Below, in pieces: positions 35,804-47,370 of a stretch of DNA of 64,000 nt. Under the pieces are notes generated by a model that was given only the letters and a program-made list of their open reading frames with translations, searched no databases and had not been told where the DNA came from. The position numbers and the translations under genes were made by a program. The first letter of the stretch is position 1. Each line of letters opens with the position of its first letter. Source of the stretch: Watersipora subatra (taxonomy: Eukaryota > Bryozoa > Gymnolaemata > Cheilostomatida > Watersiporidae); assembly GCF_963576615.1 (NCBI RefSeq), contig NC_088711.1:16043869-16107868 (forward strand), in the 5' to 3' direction.

Positions 35804-38721
35804 CCCGATGATATCCGAGGTCTCTTTCGTTGTCAATAAGATAGGCTGCCGGTGGGTGTTTACCAACCATCTGGTTCTTCAAAACCAGAAGGAAGTTTTA
35901 TACCAAATGGTTTTAGCGGCCTGGTGAAAGGCACAGAGTGTATACATGTGAAGCTTCGATCAAATTGGCCAAACATGGAAACGCAGTGTCAGACAGACAC
36001 AATGACAAAATTGGATTTATTAATAGAACTATCGAAAGCTAGTAAGAAATGACACAAATTTTAAAAAAGAAGTGGATACATAAGTAGCTTGATAGAGGAG
36101 ACCAACAAAAATTAGATCAAAATATTTTAAATAGATCAATCCCATTGACAACATGTTGCACACAGAAGAATGTTGCTCTTCTAAAAGATTGACTATCATA
36201 TCAGAAGACCGCTGTAATGTCGTAAAGCAATATAGATGACAACTCTCGAATGATCGGGACGAGTCATCTATTCTGGCTACCAATTTCGAAACACCTGTGA
36301 CTGCTACAGTTGCTACTTTGACATTCCTTACTGCTCAGAGTAAGACGTCATAGAGTAGATTAAAAAATGGACCAATATTTTGTTTCCTGCTCCAATATTG
36401 CATCTTCACATCTTAACAAAACCAATCTGTTAAAAAATTGATCGTATCTTAGTGAAGAACTATTGACTACATGACAGACACTTTCCGCGTGTCTCTTGTA
36501 GGTTTAAAAACTGAAAGCTCGCTATGGTTATCAGAGGTAGCTAGAGTCATAGAGCTGTCGGCTACTTTGATAAAGATTGACTTGTGTACTTCTGCAAATA
36601 TTACGACCACAGTTCGCAAACAGGATTGGTGGATGATGGTGGGGTAGGAGAGGGGAACAAAGTCAGAGCTATCATGTCTCACCGGTTTATGAGATCATTT
36701 CTATTTAGAACAGCCATGTTTCTTTAATTCAAATCAGCATGAAGGTGAATGAATCATACCATTTCACAGAATATCCATTACAAGCTTATACTAAGTGGAT
36801 GGAGTGAAGGGGCGTGTCAGGAGTTATACCACAGACAGTGACATAGACTCAAAGTTGCACATCTTGATTTATGAAAAAGCAATTAATAAACATTTTTTTA
36901 ATTGTTTGTTAAAATGGTTTTGGTTGCAATTTACACCCTTTTATAAATAATGAGCTAAATTAAAAGTACCTTTTCGTTGTGATGAAATGAAACCCTCTAT
37001 ACAAAGCTGCAGAGTAGCTTATTTCCCATTTATTACCAAGAGCTGCATGTGAATGATCCGAGTGATTTCTGGCTTTCACTGAACCAGAGTCACTATTTAA
37101 ATGGGAAGGATATGGTATTCAGCAGGCAGAACAGGTCAAGACATGCTCGAGTATTTCCATCCAGTTGCAGCAGCTAGCCAATAGATAGGTTTATCCTCAC
37201 CCTCTAGATGTTGCCACGGTGCGTCACTGGTAGCCTATAGCGCTTTTACTGATGATGTTTTTGGTTCTGTAAGGGTGTCCAGTTAACCTTCCCCATTTGT
37301 ATGGAGGTTGACGGTTTAGTTTGCCGTGGGCTCTACAATAGCTTATGATAGCTTCCTATATAGGAGAATATCTTATGACAACCCTATTTAGGTACACTAT
37401 TTAAAACGTTCTTATTCTACAGTGTAATGTTGTTGTGAGGATTATTCTTATCTCATGCTGCAAGACATTCTTATCAAAATGCTGCAAGACATTTCACTTT
37501 AATTGCGATCTGATGACTAATCTGGGCTATAGAATGGCTTGAGGAGGCTCCTCTAATCCCCCTCTAATGGTCACACATTCCTCCAAAAGTTTGTTTTCCA
37601 ACTCTTATGGCACTCTCGGGCATAAAACATCTAAGCTGAAAAACTTTCTCACTTTGCTGTCTTTCAACTTTGTCATTTTTTAGTCCTTTTTCTTTAATAG
37701 TCATCAAGTCAAATTTTTTACCTATTCAGGAAGTTTTAAAAAAAGGGGGAGAACTTCACTTCCCTTCTTTGAGTGACGGATTGTTATAAAATGCTAACAC
37801 CGCATGTACGTATAAGGCTTATCAATAAATATTTCTATAAAAAGCCAGCTTATTCTAAAAATTCTGTGAATGTCTTACTTTTTCATTTTTGATATTCGAC
37901 TCTGCATACATAGACAGCAAAAACTTTTATTGGCATAATTCTCATGTGTTGTATTTTGCAATGACATTGTTTGAAGGGTTTTTAAGAATGTTTTTATAAT
38001 CTCAAATGTAATTATTATTTACCAATTGACACCTATTAAGCTTTTCATTTGTTTGACTGAATGAAAAGAGCAGATAATTCTCACACAAGTTTGCAAAAGT
38101 AACATCTATTACAATTTCAATATGACAAAAAGTAGGGTATTGGATGATCAAGACCATATAGAGTTGGTGTATGCCATGTGACAATAATACGCAAGATTTG
38201 CCTGTTACATTCCTGATTAGAGGGCTGTGGGGCGCATTTCACTTGGTGTAGCAATACAGTCGCTGCTAATATTAAGGAAAAAAGGTCATATGTCAACAAG
38301 CTCCATGTTTTTGCAGTACCGTGTACTGCTTTCACTGCAAATGAACCATTAATAGTCATTTACATTCTCTTTTAAAGCTTGACGGGTAAACCTTTGAGAG
38401 CTTTTTAACCATACCTTTTTAACCATACCATAGCTTTTTAACCATAGAGTTCATGTAAAAGCCTCCTTTAGCTGTATATGTTGTTAGTACACTTTGTTAT
38501 TGCTTTTAAATTACCGGAACCTAAGCGCGCCTGCTTATAAATTTCCTCATATTTTCTACAAATAAACAATGTATCTCATAGACTGTTCTCTAGAAGCTAC
38601 ACAGACAGCAGGGAATAAGGACAATAGATCAAAAGCTTTTTTAACTCTCTGCACTATTTGTCTTCGTAAAACAACAGTGAGCAGCTACTAGAATAGTTCA
38701 TAATTTAGCTTTATGTATTGT
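35804..38721. other. Intergenic DNA, no gene seen
   Basis: No frame above 84 codons and none with family resemblance. Short local duplications occur near 38400-38450 (CTTTTTAACCATA repeated). Otherwise nothing. Confidence 0.5.
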
Positions 38722-38793
38722 AGCCGTACCCATTGATGATAGCTCTATGCTTAGCTAAGGCTAAGTATACAGCTATCATTAATGGGTATGGCT
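38722..38793. repeat. 72-bp near-perfect hairpin
   Basis: The left arm AGCCGTACCCATTGATGATA (33 nt in all) pairs with the right arm TATCATTAATGGGTATGGCT across a 6-nt loop, with few mismatches. It could be a small palindromic MITE or the stem of a structured RNA. No target duplication is obvious. Confidence 0.75.
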
Positions 38794-38827
38794 TGCTATT
38801 TTGCTATATCTCACACACAAAAATTGA

Positions 38828-39070
38828 GGTGACTTTACTCAACACTATGTGCTAAATGGTGATCGTAATAAACCATTGAAGCAATGTAGCTCAAGAGAAC
38901 TCTTCTCCAAGCTATTCGTTCAATCTCTGGCTTATTTTGATACTGTTATCAAATGGAAACCTGGTCTTCTTGGTTTTGGTCGAACAAGTAAACAACATGC
39001 AGAGTTGGTTGAGTTGATATATATGCAGGTAGACCAGGCCTACTGCATGTCTGTAGAAGACAGGCTGTAA
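38828..39070 (+). other. Unrecognised 81-codon open frame
   Basis: An open stretch with coding-like composition (includes SSRELFSKLFVQSLAYFD and GFGRTSKQHAELVELIYMQV) runs from a TGA to a TAA. It has no ATG near its start, so it would need to be a terminal exon; TTGAG|GTGAC could be a weak acceptor. I do not recognise the family. It may equally be a decayed element fragment. Confidence 0.25.
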
Positions 39071-42000
39071 AAGACATTTAGTTCCAGGCTTGACAAGCTG
39101 TGTGTCATTATATGGTTAAGTCGTTGGGTAGATCAGTAGATGGTAAAAACTGTTCAGCTTGGCTAGTGGAAAGCTTTGTTGTAGTGTGCGTCATCGTAGT
39201 GATTATCTCAATCACATAGCTTGTTGCACAATACCTTTTAAAACACTTGATAGATTATGAAATCTTGCCCATTAGAAGTTAGTTCTAGTATTTATGGACA
39301 CTTCTAAAATTAAGGAAGAAGGATAATATAAATCAGTAGAACAATAGCTAAAAGAATCCGGAATGTTAAATAGGTTCAGATGTTTATTCCAAATACTGCT
39401 AAACAGTTCCACACAGTGATGACTCATTAAGACAAAAGAAAAAGTAGACAACTCTAAATAGATCAACAATTTTTATACCTGATATTTAGGAATAAGAAAG
39501 ATATAGCATATCATAAATTTTGTTTGTTCATTAAAAATTGCTAAAAATTTTGGATAAAATCATTACAACTGAAACTAACTTATGAACTTGAGTGCAAATT
39601 TTGTTATCGTCAAAGTCATGATAATGTAACCTGCAGCAGATCTCTTTTGCAAATTTGGTTTCAGCTACTGAAGCTGAGAAGTGTGACTTTGTTTTATTTT
39701 ATGAGATGAATAGTTAGACTGCATAATATTATCTTTACTGGCTGATCATTTTATGATTTTGAAAAATAATGAGTTGACCTTTGTCTGTGTGATAATGTGG
39801 TGATAAAGAAGTTTTTGTATGTTGTTAATATCATAACACATGTTTAAATTTGTGTAAAACAATTTGTGTAAAATCTGCAACCTGCTAAACAGAGTCAGGG
39901 AATAAATTTAAATTGGCACAAAAGCCAAATTGGACTGGCAGTGGCTAATTTGGCAAGAAATGTTAAAAACTCAATTGTTTTGTGTCTTGTAGTAAAAAAA
40001 ATTAATATTTGATAATAAATTTTTTATATAGTAATAATCTAAATGATCTAAATTAAATATGTTTGTTGCATTGCTTATGACTATGAAAAACGATAAAAAG
40101 CAAGACAGTTTTAGCTATGGTCACTATTATATTAATAAGTTTGTTTGTACTCGCTCAAACTCTACCTAACATATATTTACTTTTTACGCAAAAACAGTAT
40201 CTAGTGCCCTAACCAAGCTGGTTGGGTGTTAACCAGCTAGTATATATTCTTGCAATTCAGTTTCGACTCAAATACCGGTGAGCATTTTATTGGTTTATTG
40301 GCAAGTTCATGTGTTTATATAGATTCTTAAAATGTATCAAACTAGCTTAAGCTGAAGAATGTCATATGAAATCTTACAAATTTGTAACGTCCATCGGTTG
40401 TATAATTCTGTTGTTATGGTGGCTGCTTTGCGTTGCTACCCAAAAGAAACATGGCCGCCTTAACATTTTATCATAACACAAACATTAGGATGGATAACTC
40501 TCGAGGAAAAAATAGTTCTTTTGTTACGACCGTCTGTGTTAGTAATTATCGAGCGAGTCCATTCCCGCCGCATATTGATTTGTTTTCTCATGATATCCGG
40601 TGGCGTTTCCTCCCAATTTTGAAGGTTTTTCGATATTTATTTGTTACGAAGTTATTTTTTGGTTAGTTCGTTTCTTTTTCATTTCGAGCTTGAATATTTA
40701 TGGACGGGTTTTGTGCAAGAGTTTTTAATACCGCAAAATTGCTAATCAAACACATTTAATTTAATCTTCTTATCGTTTCATCAGTGGTATTGCTCGTAAA
40801 AACTGGTTCTCTCTTTTTTAGTTGTATTAATAAGGTTAGTATGTTTTAAGGTGTAGATTTATTCACATCGTTGAAAAACAGTTTATATGGTTGTAGTCGC
40901 ATTAGATGAATCTTCATATGTGGGTTGTTAAATAACTCACCACATAGTCAACAGACAAACACTGCCTACTGCAAACTCCTCTGAAGTTTGTTTGTCGACC
41001 TTCATTTTAAGCTTCCTGCAATCTGCAGTCAATAGTTCCTTCCTGTATTCCTAGTTTGTACAATGTGGTACAACCACACCACAATCTGAACTGTCTAAAT
41101 ATAATAGGCCTATGCCTTTTTTGAAGCCAGTTGGATTGATTTGCTTTTACACTCAGGTTGCACAATTCAGCAAGTAAAAAACAGGCCAATACTTTACACA
41201 TGGTCTCAATGGCGCTCACACATTTTCACGATCAATCAATTATGATTAATTACTGTTGAAATGATCATAGCTAATAACTATGGTACTATGACTAATACCT
41301 TGTTTTGTATTATGTAGAACATACATGTATCATTAGTCAAAAATTTTGTAGAAAGTTTTCTTTGCTGCTGATGTCACTCATCACTTTGTTGCAATCAGAT
41401 GCACAATGTTTTTGCTAACATTGCCACCAGCCAATGCATTGGGGGGACAATAGCCAATTGTCATCATAACTTGTACACCTCCAGCTTGGTCATCTTCCTA
41501 TCTCATCAAAACCTTGATTATCCCCCTTGACCATGCTTAGATCGTTACAACAACAAAGTGCCAAACACTCATAAACATAACCAAGCCAACCAGGACTAAT
41601 CATAGTTTCTTCACATTGTAAGGTTGTACTGTCCCTGTCATATTTTCATTACAAGATGCTCAAATATGCCTTTCGAACTTCAAAGAGCCTCAAAGACAAG
41701 CAAACCTCCTTAATAGACAAAATTTTATGCCAAAGCCATCACCTTACTGAATCGCCAAAAGGTTATTACCTCAACTTGCACCAACACATTTCTTCTCAAT
41801 ATATCAACTCAGATTTAAATGCGTTGTGTTTGTAATCATTTCCAACAAATTTAATTTTTTTTGTTTTTTTGATATCCAGTAAAATCTGTTTGGACCAATA
41901 ATGCACATATACAGCGGTATTAATGCACTGCATGCTTTTTCCATAGCTACTTCAGCTATAAAAATTATTTTAACATTCTGCAATCGGTTCTTTTGTAGCT

Positions 42001-44597
42001 TTAAACAAAGTTTTTGTCTCATTTTCTCAGTCACAGGGGAAATGTTAGGTCTTGTGCCAAATGTACACAGTACTTCTTTTCCATCTGAATTCACATAAAG
42101 CTCTGCATGATCTCACACTTTGACAATCAACGGCACAAACCTCACCTTGAGGGAAGACTTCTCAACCTGGTTTTACTGCAGGTTTTGTTGACACGCTCTT
42201 TTTTGCACTTTACGCAGTCAAGAACTCTTAGAAATACAGAGCACCTCCCAACCCAAATTAATTTCATTCAACTTATTACCATAACATATACCTTTTGTGC
42301 TTTCTCTTAAATAAACTTAAATAACGGCCGTTCCTCTTTTTCCGCCATTCAGGTTCCAACCTACGCTTGCAAGAGTTTTTAGAATGACTGTTAGCTCTTC
42401 TGCATTTTGCGCACAGCTACTAAGCCTTTTATTGTTATAGAAAGTACCAGAGTATTTACTAGAAATACTTTTGATTTCATTTCCATTTTCTTTCTATGCA
42501 TTAGTAACATCTACTTCTGCACCAAGCTTTTTGATTCTTGTGCTAGCTTTAGTACTCTAGGAGTTTTTCCTGAACTGCCAATCCAAATTTAAATTTGGCT
42601 TCAATTCCATTTTAATGATGAGTTTTTCGAACCATTAACAAGAATTTCCAAAACTTGTTCCCTACATTATTTGCCCAAAAAATTCACTTTACCACTGAGA
42701 TCTTGAACTCTCAACATCTAGTAAAGTTCATTTTTTTTAGTGTGATAAGCAGTGACAAACTTCATTGTTCTGGCATATGCAGTATCTTCAGTGCCATAAG
42801 TCTATCTAACTGACACAGAACTTCCTCACATGTTAAATCAGCCCTTTTATATTAAGACCAACAAAGCTTCTCGACCATTATCACCAATTTCATTCGGCAG
42901 CTCAAGAAGTTTCACCTAACCACACAATCTATCACTACCGGTTTTGTCATACCATAACTTCATCATACCCTAACTTCATTCGCATCATTTCTACCACAAT
43001 TTTAAAATTTATTAACCTTTTCACATTGACTTTTTCACATCACCACTATCCAACTTAATCAATAGAAAATTGTTAAAGTTGCAATCCGTAATTAGTGCAC
43101 AATTTAAGAAATCGCTAGGCCACACAAACGTTAAGTGTATCACATAAGACTTTGGAAACATCACTGTAGCGCTGAACACTCACAAAACACTACAAGGTCT
43201 GGAAGCCTACAAAATACATTAAAGCACCATGCACAGCATGGCACAAAATACAATAGCATAGACACAGCATTTTAACAAGTACGTGGTGGCAATCTTACTG
43301 ATTACAGCATGTTAAATAACTCACCACTTAAATAAACAGATGAACACTGTTCACCATTACCACTTTGTAAGTCCTTCTATAGGTAGGTGTTTGTTTTAAA
43401 CCTCTTTTAATCCTTAGCCAATCTCTCTGAGTTCTTGCAATGCGGTGCAGCCGCACCCGCGATCTAAATTTATGCATGTATAACATAGGCTATATGACAT
43501 ATATTGAACTTGCCCCTTTTTCCCTTTATTACCATGGGGCCGAGTTAGAATTGTACTTGATGGATGAACAAAATAATTATGCTACAATGTATTAGGATAT
43601 ACAGATATCGACGAGCTTTGTAAAAATCTATACACAATCCGTAACAATTGCCAGACAAACGCTTAGTAGTCATGAGTGGCCTGTTGATCATAAATTAAGG
43701 CAGTTTGTCGACTTATAGTATTTTAAAATATGCAATTTAGATGAAGTTTCGTCTTGACTTCTGCTCATTCAGTGGTGCAATGTAGTTTAGTCCATTCAAG
43801 AATGGACGGAATTATTAAACTAACTGTTTAGGATGCAATTTCTACAAATCCCCATGAGAATCATCCTGCAACTTGCCTGACTGAACACCCAGGCTAGAAG
43901 AGCTTTTTTTACTGATGCTAAGTTGACAATGCTTGTATTTGTTGGCTCGTTATTTGGCTATTGGCAGGTGGTTGAAAAATACTCATTTCCGATTGTCTCA
44001 ATTTTTCCAAAGTGTTAATCACTCAGCTTGACAAAATTTGAGTGACCAAATTTTATGCGAAATCAAGCAAGCTGAACACTAAGGTAATGTTGACTTTTTT
44101 CTAAACAAAAAAATTTGACTGGTCATCTTTCAATAAATTTTTGTTTCTACAAAAACACTAACACAACAGCTAAAGTTGTTGCTAAGATAATTGACGAATA
44201 CAGGAACAAACTCACTTTTGGGCCACAAAGCTGCCTTGAGGTCATGACCGTGGTGAATTTGAGTTGAGATCACATCATGATCCAACCATGCAAATAATTG
44301 TCAACATCAACACTCATAGACTTTTTTATACTTGGCTCTTGCACTAAAGTAGTTGGGGCCTTTTTTATATGAAGCCTGATGAGTGATTCAATTGAGCGAA
44401 TTAGCATAATTTACTTGATGTGTGCTACATATTTGATTCACATATTATGGCTGCTTTTTATGCTGTTTCATTATTTGTTCAAATGTTTGTTCATAAATAC
44501 CTTAACACAAAGTATATCAACAGGTATATAAACGTTGGCCCATGATACTAGGTCGTAGTAGATTTATATTTTAAAAATTTCTGGCAAGTACTACATG
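39071..44597. other. Long region without recognisable genes
   Basis: At 40433-40666 a locally GC-richer stretch contains ACATGGCCGCC, similar to a YY1 site, and could be a promoter, but no gene follows. Two direct repeats of GTTAAATAACTCACCAC start near 40927 and 43310, about 2.4 kb apart. The DNA between them is rich in CT on the plus strand with a 96-codon minus frame at 41804-42094, which I cannot assign. No clear transposon ends. Confidence 0.4.
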
Positions 44598-44599
44598 TA

Positions 44600-45357
44600 C
44601 AGGCAAACATGGATAACTCGCCCACGCATAGCTCGAACACATGGTTAACTCGAACGGTTTTTTTGGTCCGTTCCCACGTAATGATAAATTGCTATAGATA
44701 ACTCGACCTCAACTCTGTTAACTCGAACAGGTTTTTGCCCAACGGCTGCCGAGACGGTTGTTATCGCTTTAGAAAATCACTTTATTCCAAGTCATAGAGG
44801 TAAACCTCAACTTTTCGTAAATCATAGGCGTCGTTATTACCACCGTTGGCAAAATATTTTTGTCAACGACTTTTCTAAAGGTTTGGTGAATTTTGTTTCT
44901 TACCAAACATCCGCTTAGCGATCGCCTTTCGGAAGCATGGAAAAGTGAGGTGACCTTCGCATAAACTTCAAGAGAAATCGGCAAAATTGATCTTGGTTAA
45001 AACGCTCAAAAGAAAGTGATGTCTTTTCTTCTGAGCATTTCAACAACGATCAAGTTTTGCCAATTTTAATCTAAAAAACGTCCTGGCAATAACATCACCT
45101 CAAACAACAAACTAATCTCAAGTGATAGAAAAATATCTATACTTTTTGATAAAAAAAGTTTTAAACTTTACATTAGAAGCATTTAATTTGAAACAAGTCA
45201 TTTATGCTTTTGATTTATATTATAGTTTCTATATGTACATGTATCTACTAATAAATAAATACATGGACTTGTGACAGTGCTCTGATAACTTGAAGGCTCT
45301 GATAATTCGAACACTTTCGCTCGGTCCCGTGAAGTTCGAGTTATCCATGTTTGACTG
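44600..45357. mobile_element. Pogo/Tigger-like non-autonomous element
   Basis: The ends CAGGCAAACATGGATAACTC and (reverse complement of the right end) CAGTCAAACATGGATAACTC are flanked by TA (44598-44599 and 45358-45359). Internal repeats of GTTAACTCGAAC and GATAATTCGAAC lie near both ends, as in Tigger-type elements. The 758-bp length and lack of a DDE frame make it a deletion derivative. Confidence 0.85.
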
Positions 45358-45578
45358 TATTAAATTAAATCAAACGAGAGATCAAAGATATTCTACAACA
45401 ATCGGTCCCATCATCCATTTTTCTGCCCAGACATGTGATCTTTTCTACTGCTATCTCTATCCCATCAAGAGCAAGCTAGTCCAAGTATTAGCAAGATGTT
45501 GTTGTAGACTAAACCGTGGAGATAATTAATATATGTTGACTCTCCTCTAGTTAATATGTTAGTTTATTTTAGTAAGTA

Positions 45579-46038
45579 CTAGCGGAATACCCGGCCATAT
45601 AACAACATTTGTCATTGCTGGCTTGCCCGCGATGCCCGGGTATTAAAAATCAGCTTATAAACAATGAGAGATAATGTAGTTGTCTGCCACTTGCTTGGCG
45701 CATTGTCAATGGCTAATTTGAGTAAGCTTACTAATAAGAGCTGACTACTTGCTCTGAGATCAAATCTTCTACGATACGAATTCTTCATTCCAATATTTTA
45801 ATAGCTATAGCCGGACAAACTGAACTACATACACACAGACTTACACACCCACATAGCGACATATATCGCCTGGTGAATCCATCAATCTCGTGTAGCTAAA
45901 TTGGTAAGGCATTTGCCTGGCAGACAATAATACCAAGATCAAATCGTCTGCCATATGGATTCTTCATTCAAATATTTTAATAGCTATAGCCGGACAAACT
46001 GAACTACATACACATAGACTGAGATATATATATTAAGA
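45579..46038 (-). mobile_element. Non-autonomous Helitron, family B, minus strand
   Basis: Read on the minus strand it starts A|TCTTAATATATATATCTCAG at 46038 and ends GGCCGGGTATTCCGCTAG|T at 45579. The 5' end matches the Helitron at 27311. Inside, about 85 bp containing AATAGCTATAGCCGGACAAA is directly repeated (about 45749-45843 and 45939-46021). A plus-strand stretch with a tRNA-like box A (TAGCTAAATTGGTAAGGC, 45893-45910) and a B-like AGATCAAATC at 45936 suggests that the element carries a tRNA-derived piece. Confidence 0.75.
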
Positions 46039-46865
46039 TGTATATAGTTTTGCAAACATTCATGATTCGCATCCTTCATCACTCAGATGGCGCATTTCCA
46101 CATTTAAGCTTTTAAAGTGCAATATTCCATTATTGTCAATTACCTCGATATCTAAATGAATAAAAGCGTGATATGCAATAAGTGTTTGAATATGCGAAGT
46201 GTGGCAGCCAGTTTGGTGTTTCCATTTAGCATTATATTCAAATGATGAATAACAATGAGGATTAACTGAATGCTAAATAAATTAACGATATTAACATTTT
46301 CAGCAATTGCTGAGAATGTCAATATCATTATCAAAATTATTGGTTTTACGCTTTATTGAGAATTTAGTTCCACATGTAGATGTCCCCAATTTAATCGAAT
46401 GAGAAAATAATCATAGTTTCCTGTTGTTTAAAAACACACCTTCACTCCTTATTGTATCACCTTAACTGAAGTTCATCCTCATATGATGGCCTGCCAACGA
46501 ATAAACACTGTTGATCTGTGTCTTATGGTTGTTGGTTTTTACAAAATCGTTTTATTCGAAATAGCATTATTTTCATTACCTTTCAACCTGCTTTAAAAAT
46601 CTAATAGATTTGCTGTGAAGCTTCCTGAATGGTTTTGAACAAAATCCTTGCATCAACACTTCAATTCATTGCAGTTCATATTTTTTATGACATACAGTTG
46701 AAAGCTCTTTATGCAAACTTATGGCCTTCGTCGTACATCATTTGAAGGAAGCATAACTCCATAACCATAACTCGTAACTCATATACCATGACTGCTGCTT
46801 ACTGGTCATTTCAAATCATTTATGAAGCTTGTGGTGAATCCTGATGTGATTTTAATTGTTTGCAG
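46039..46865. other. Upstream region of VMA21
   Basis: No coding signal. The VMA21 5'UTR acceptor TTTGCAG ends at 46865, so a first non-coding exon should lie somewhere in or left of this stretch. I cannot place it. Confidence 0.4.
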
Positions 46866-46916
46866 CTAGCTCACAAGTAGAAGCTAATCAAGGGAACAAT
46901 ATTGAAAGATCAAATC

Positions 46917-47189
46917 ATGTCGCAACAAGCAGACCTCAACACAAGAATGAGAGTTTCGGCAAGGACTGAAACCTCTACCCTAAAAATAATGCTGACATTT
47001 ACAATCATGATGGTCACATTGCCAATATTGTCATACTTCTTGTCAAAGTATGTGATGGAGGGCGTACTTCACATGGAGTCAGCATACCTGTACGCAGCAG
47101 GCATTGCAGTTATTACAGTGCATATCATTCTAGCTTTATTTGTTGTGGCAGCTTGGAGAGAGGATACAAAAGAACTCAAAGCAGAATAA
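46917..47189 (+). CDS. VMA21: VMA21, V-ATPase assembly factor
   Basis: A single coding exon encodes 90 aa. VMA21 is a small ER membrane chaperone that assembles the membrane V0 sector of the proton-pumping V-ATPase. The sequence shows the family's plan: a short polar N-terminus, TM1 at about residues 22-43 (LKIMLTFTIMMVTLPILSYF), a short loop with EGVLHM, TM2 at about 58-80 (YLYAAGIAVITVHIILALFV) and a charged tail ending KELKAE. Human VMA21 has the same TLPI/TVPI, YFYAA and VHVVLALFV blocks, so orthology is clear. The tail lacks the yeast KKxx retrieval signal but keeps a lysine at -3, as in the human KQD ending. The start is the ATG of ATCATGTCG. A splice acceptor (TTTGCAG) 51 bases upstream indicates a non-coding first exon. 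It is convergent with CCDC59. Confidence 0.95.
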   Translation: MSQQADLNTRMRVSARTETSTLKIMLTFTIMMVTLPILSYFLSKYVMEGVLHMESAYLYAAGIAVITVHIILALFVVAAWREDTKELKAE

Positions 47190-47370
47190 CAGTTTTGTAT
47201 CAAATTTGTACTCGGTAGCTGTTTGTACTTTTATTCCTAACACTGATAGTTAAAAAGCAATCTTTGCGCAATCTGGATTTAGCTAAAATTGTATTTCTTG
47301 TATATGTACACTAAATATACAATCTAGAAAGCGATATCCATGCCATGATGTTCTAAATTTCAACATGAAG

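Noticed and set aside
40433-40666. 77-codon frame beside a YY1-like site
   Set aside because: The composition hints at a promoter, but the peptide is unrecognisable and no splice-linked exon is found.
45890-45950. A free-standing tRNA gene or SINE
   Set aside because: Box B is poor, no cloverleaf can be drawn, and the segment lies wholly inside a Helitron with exact ends.
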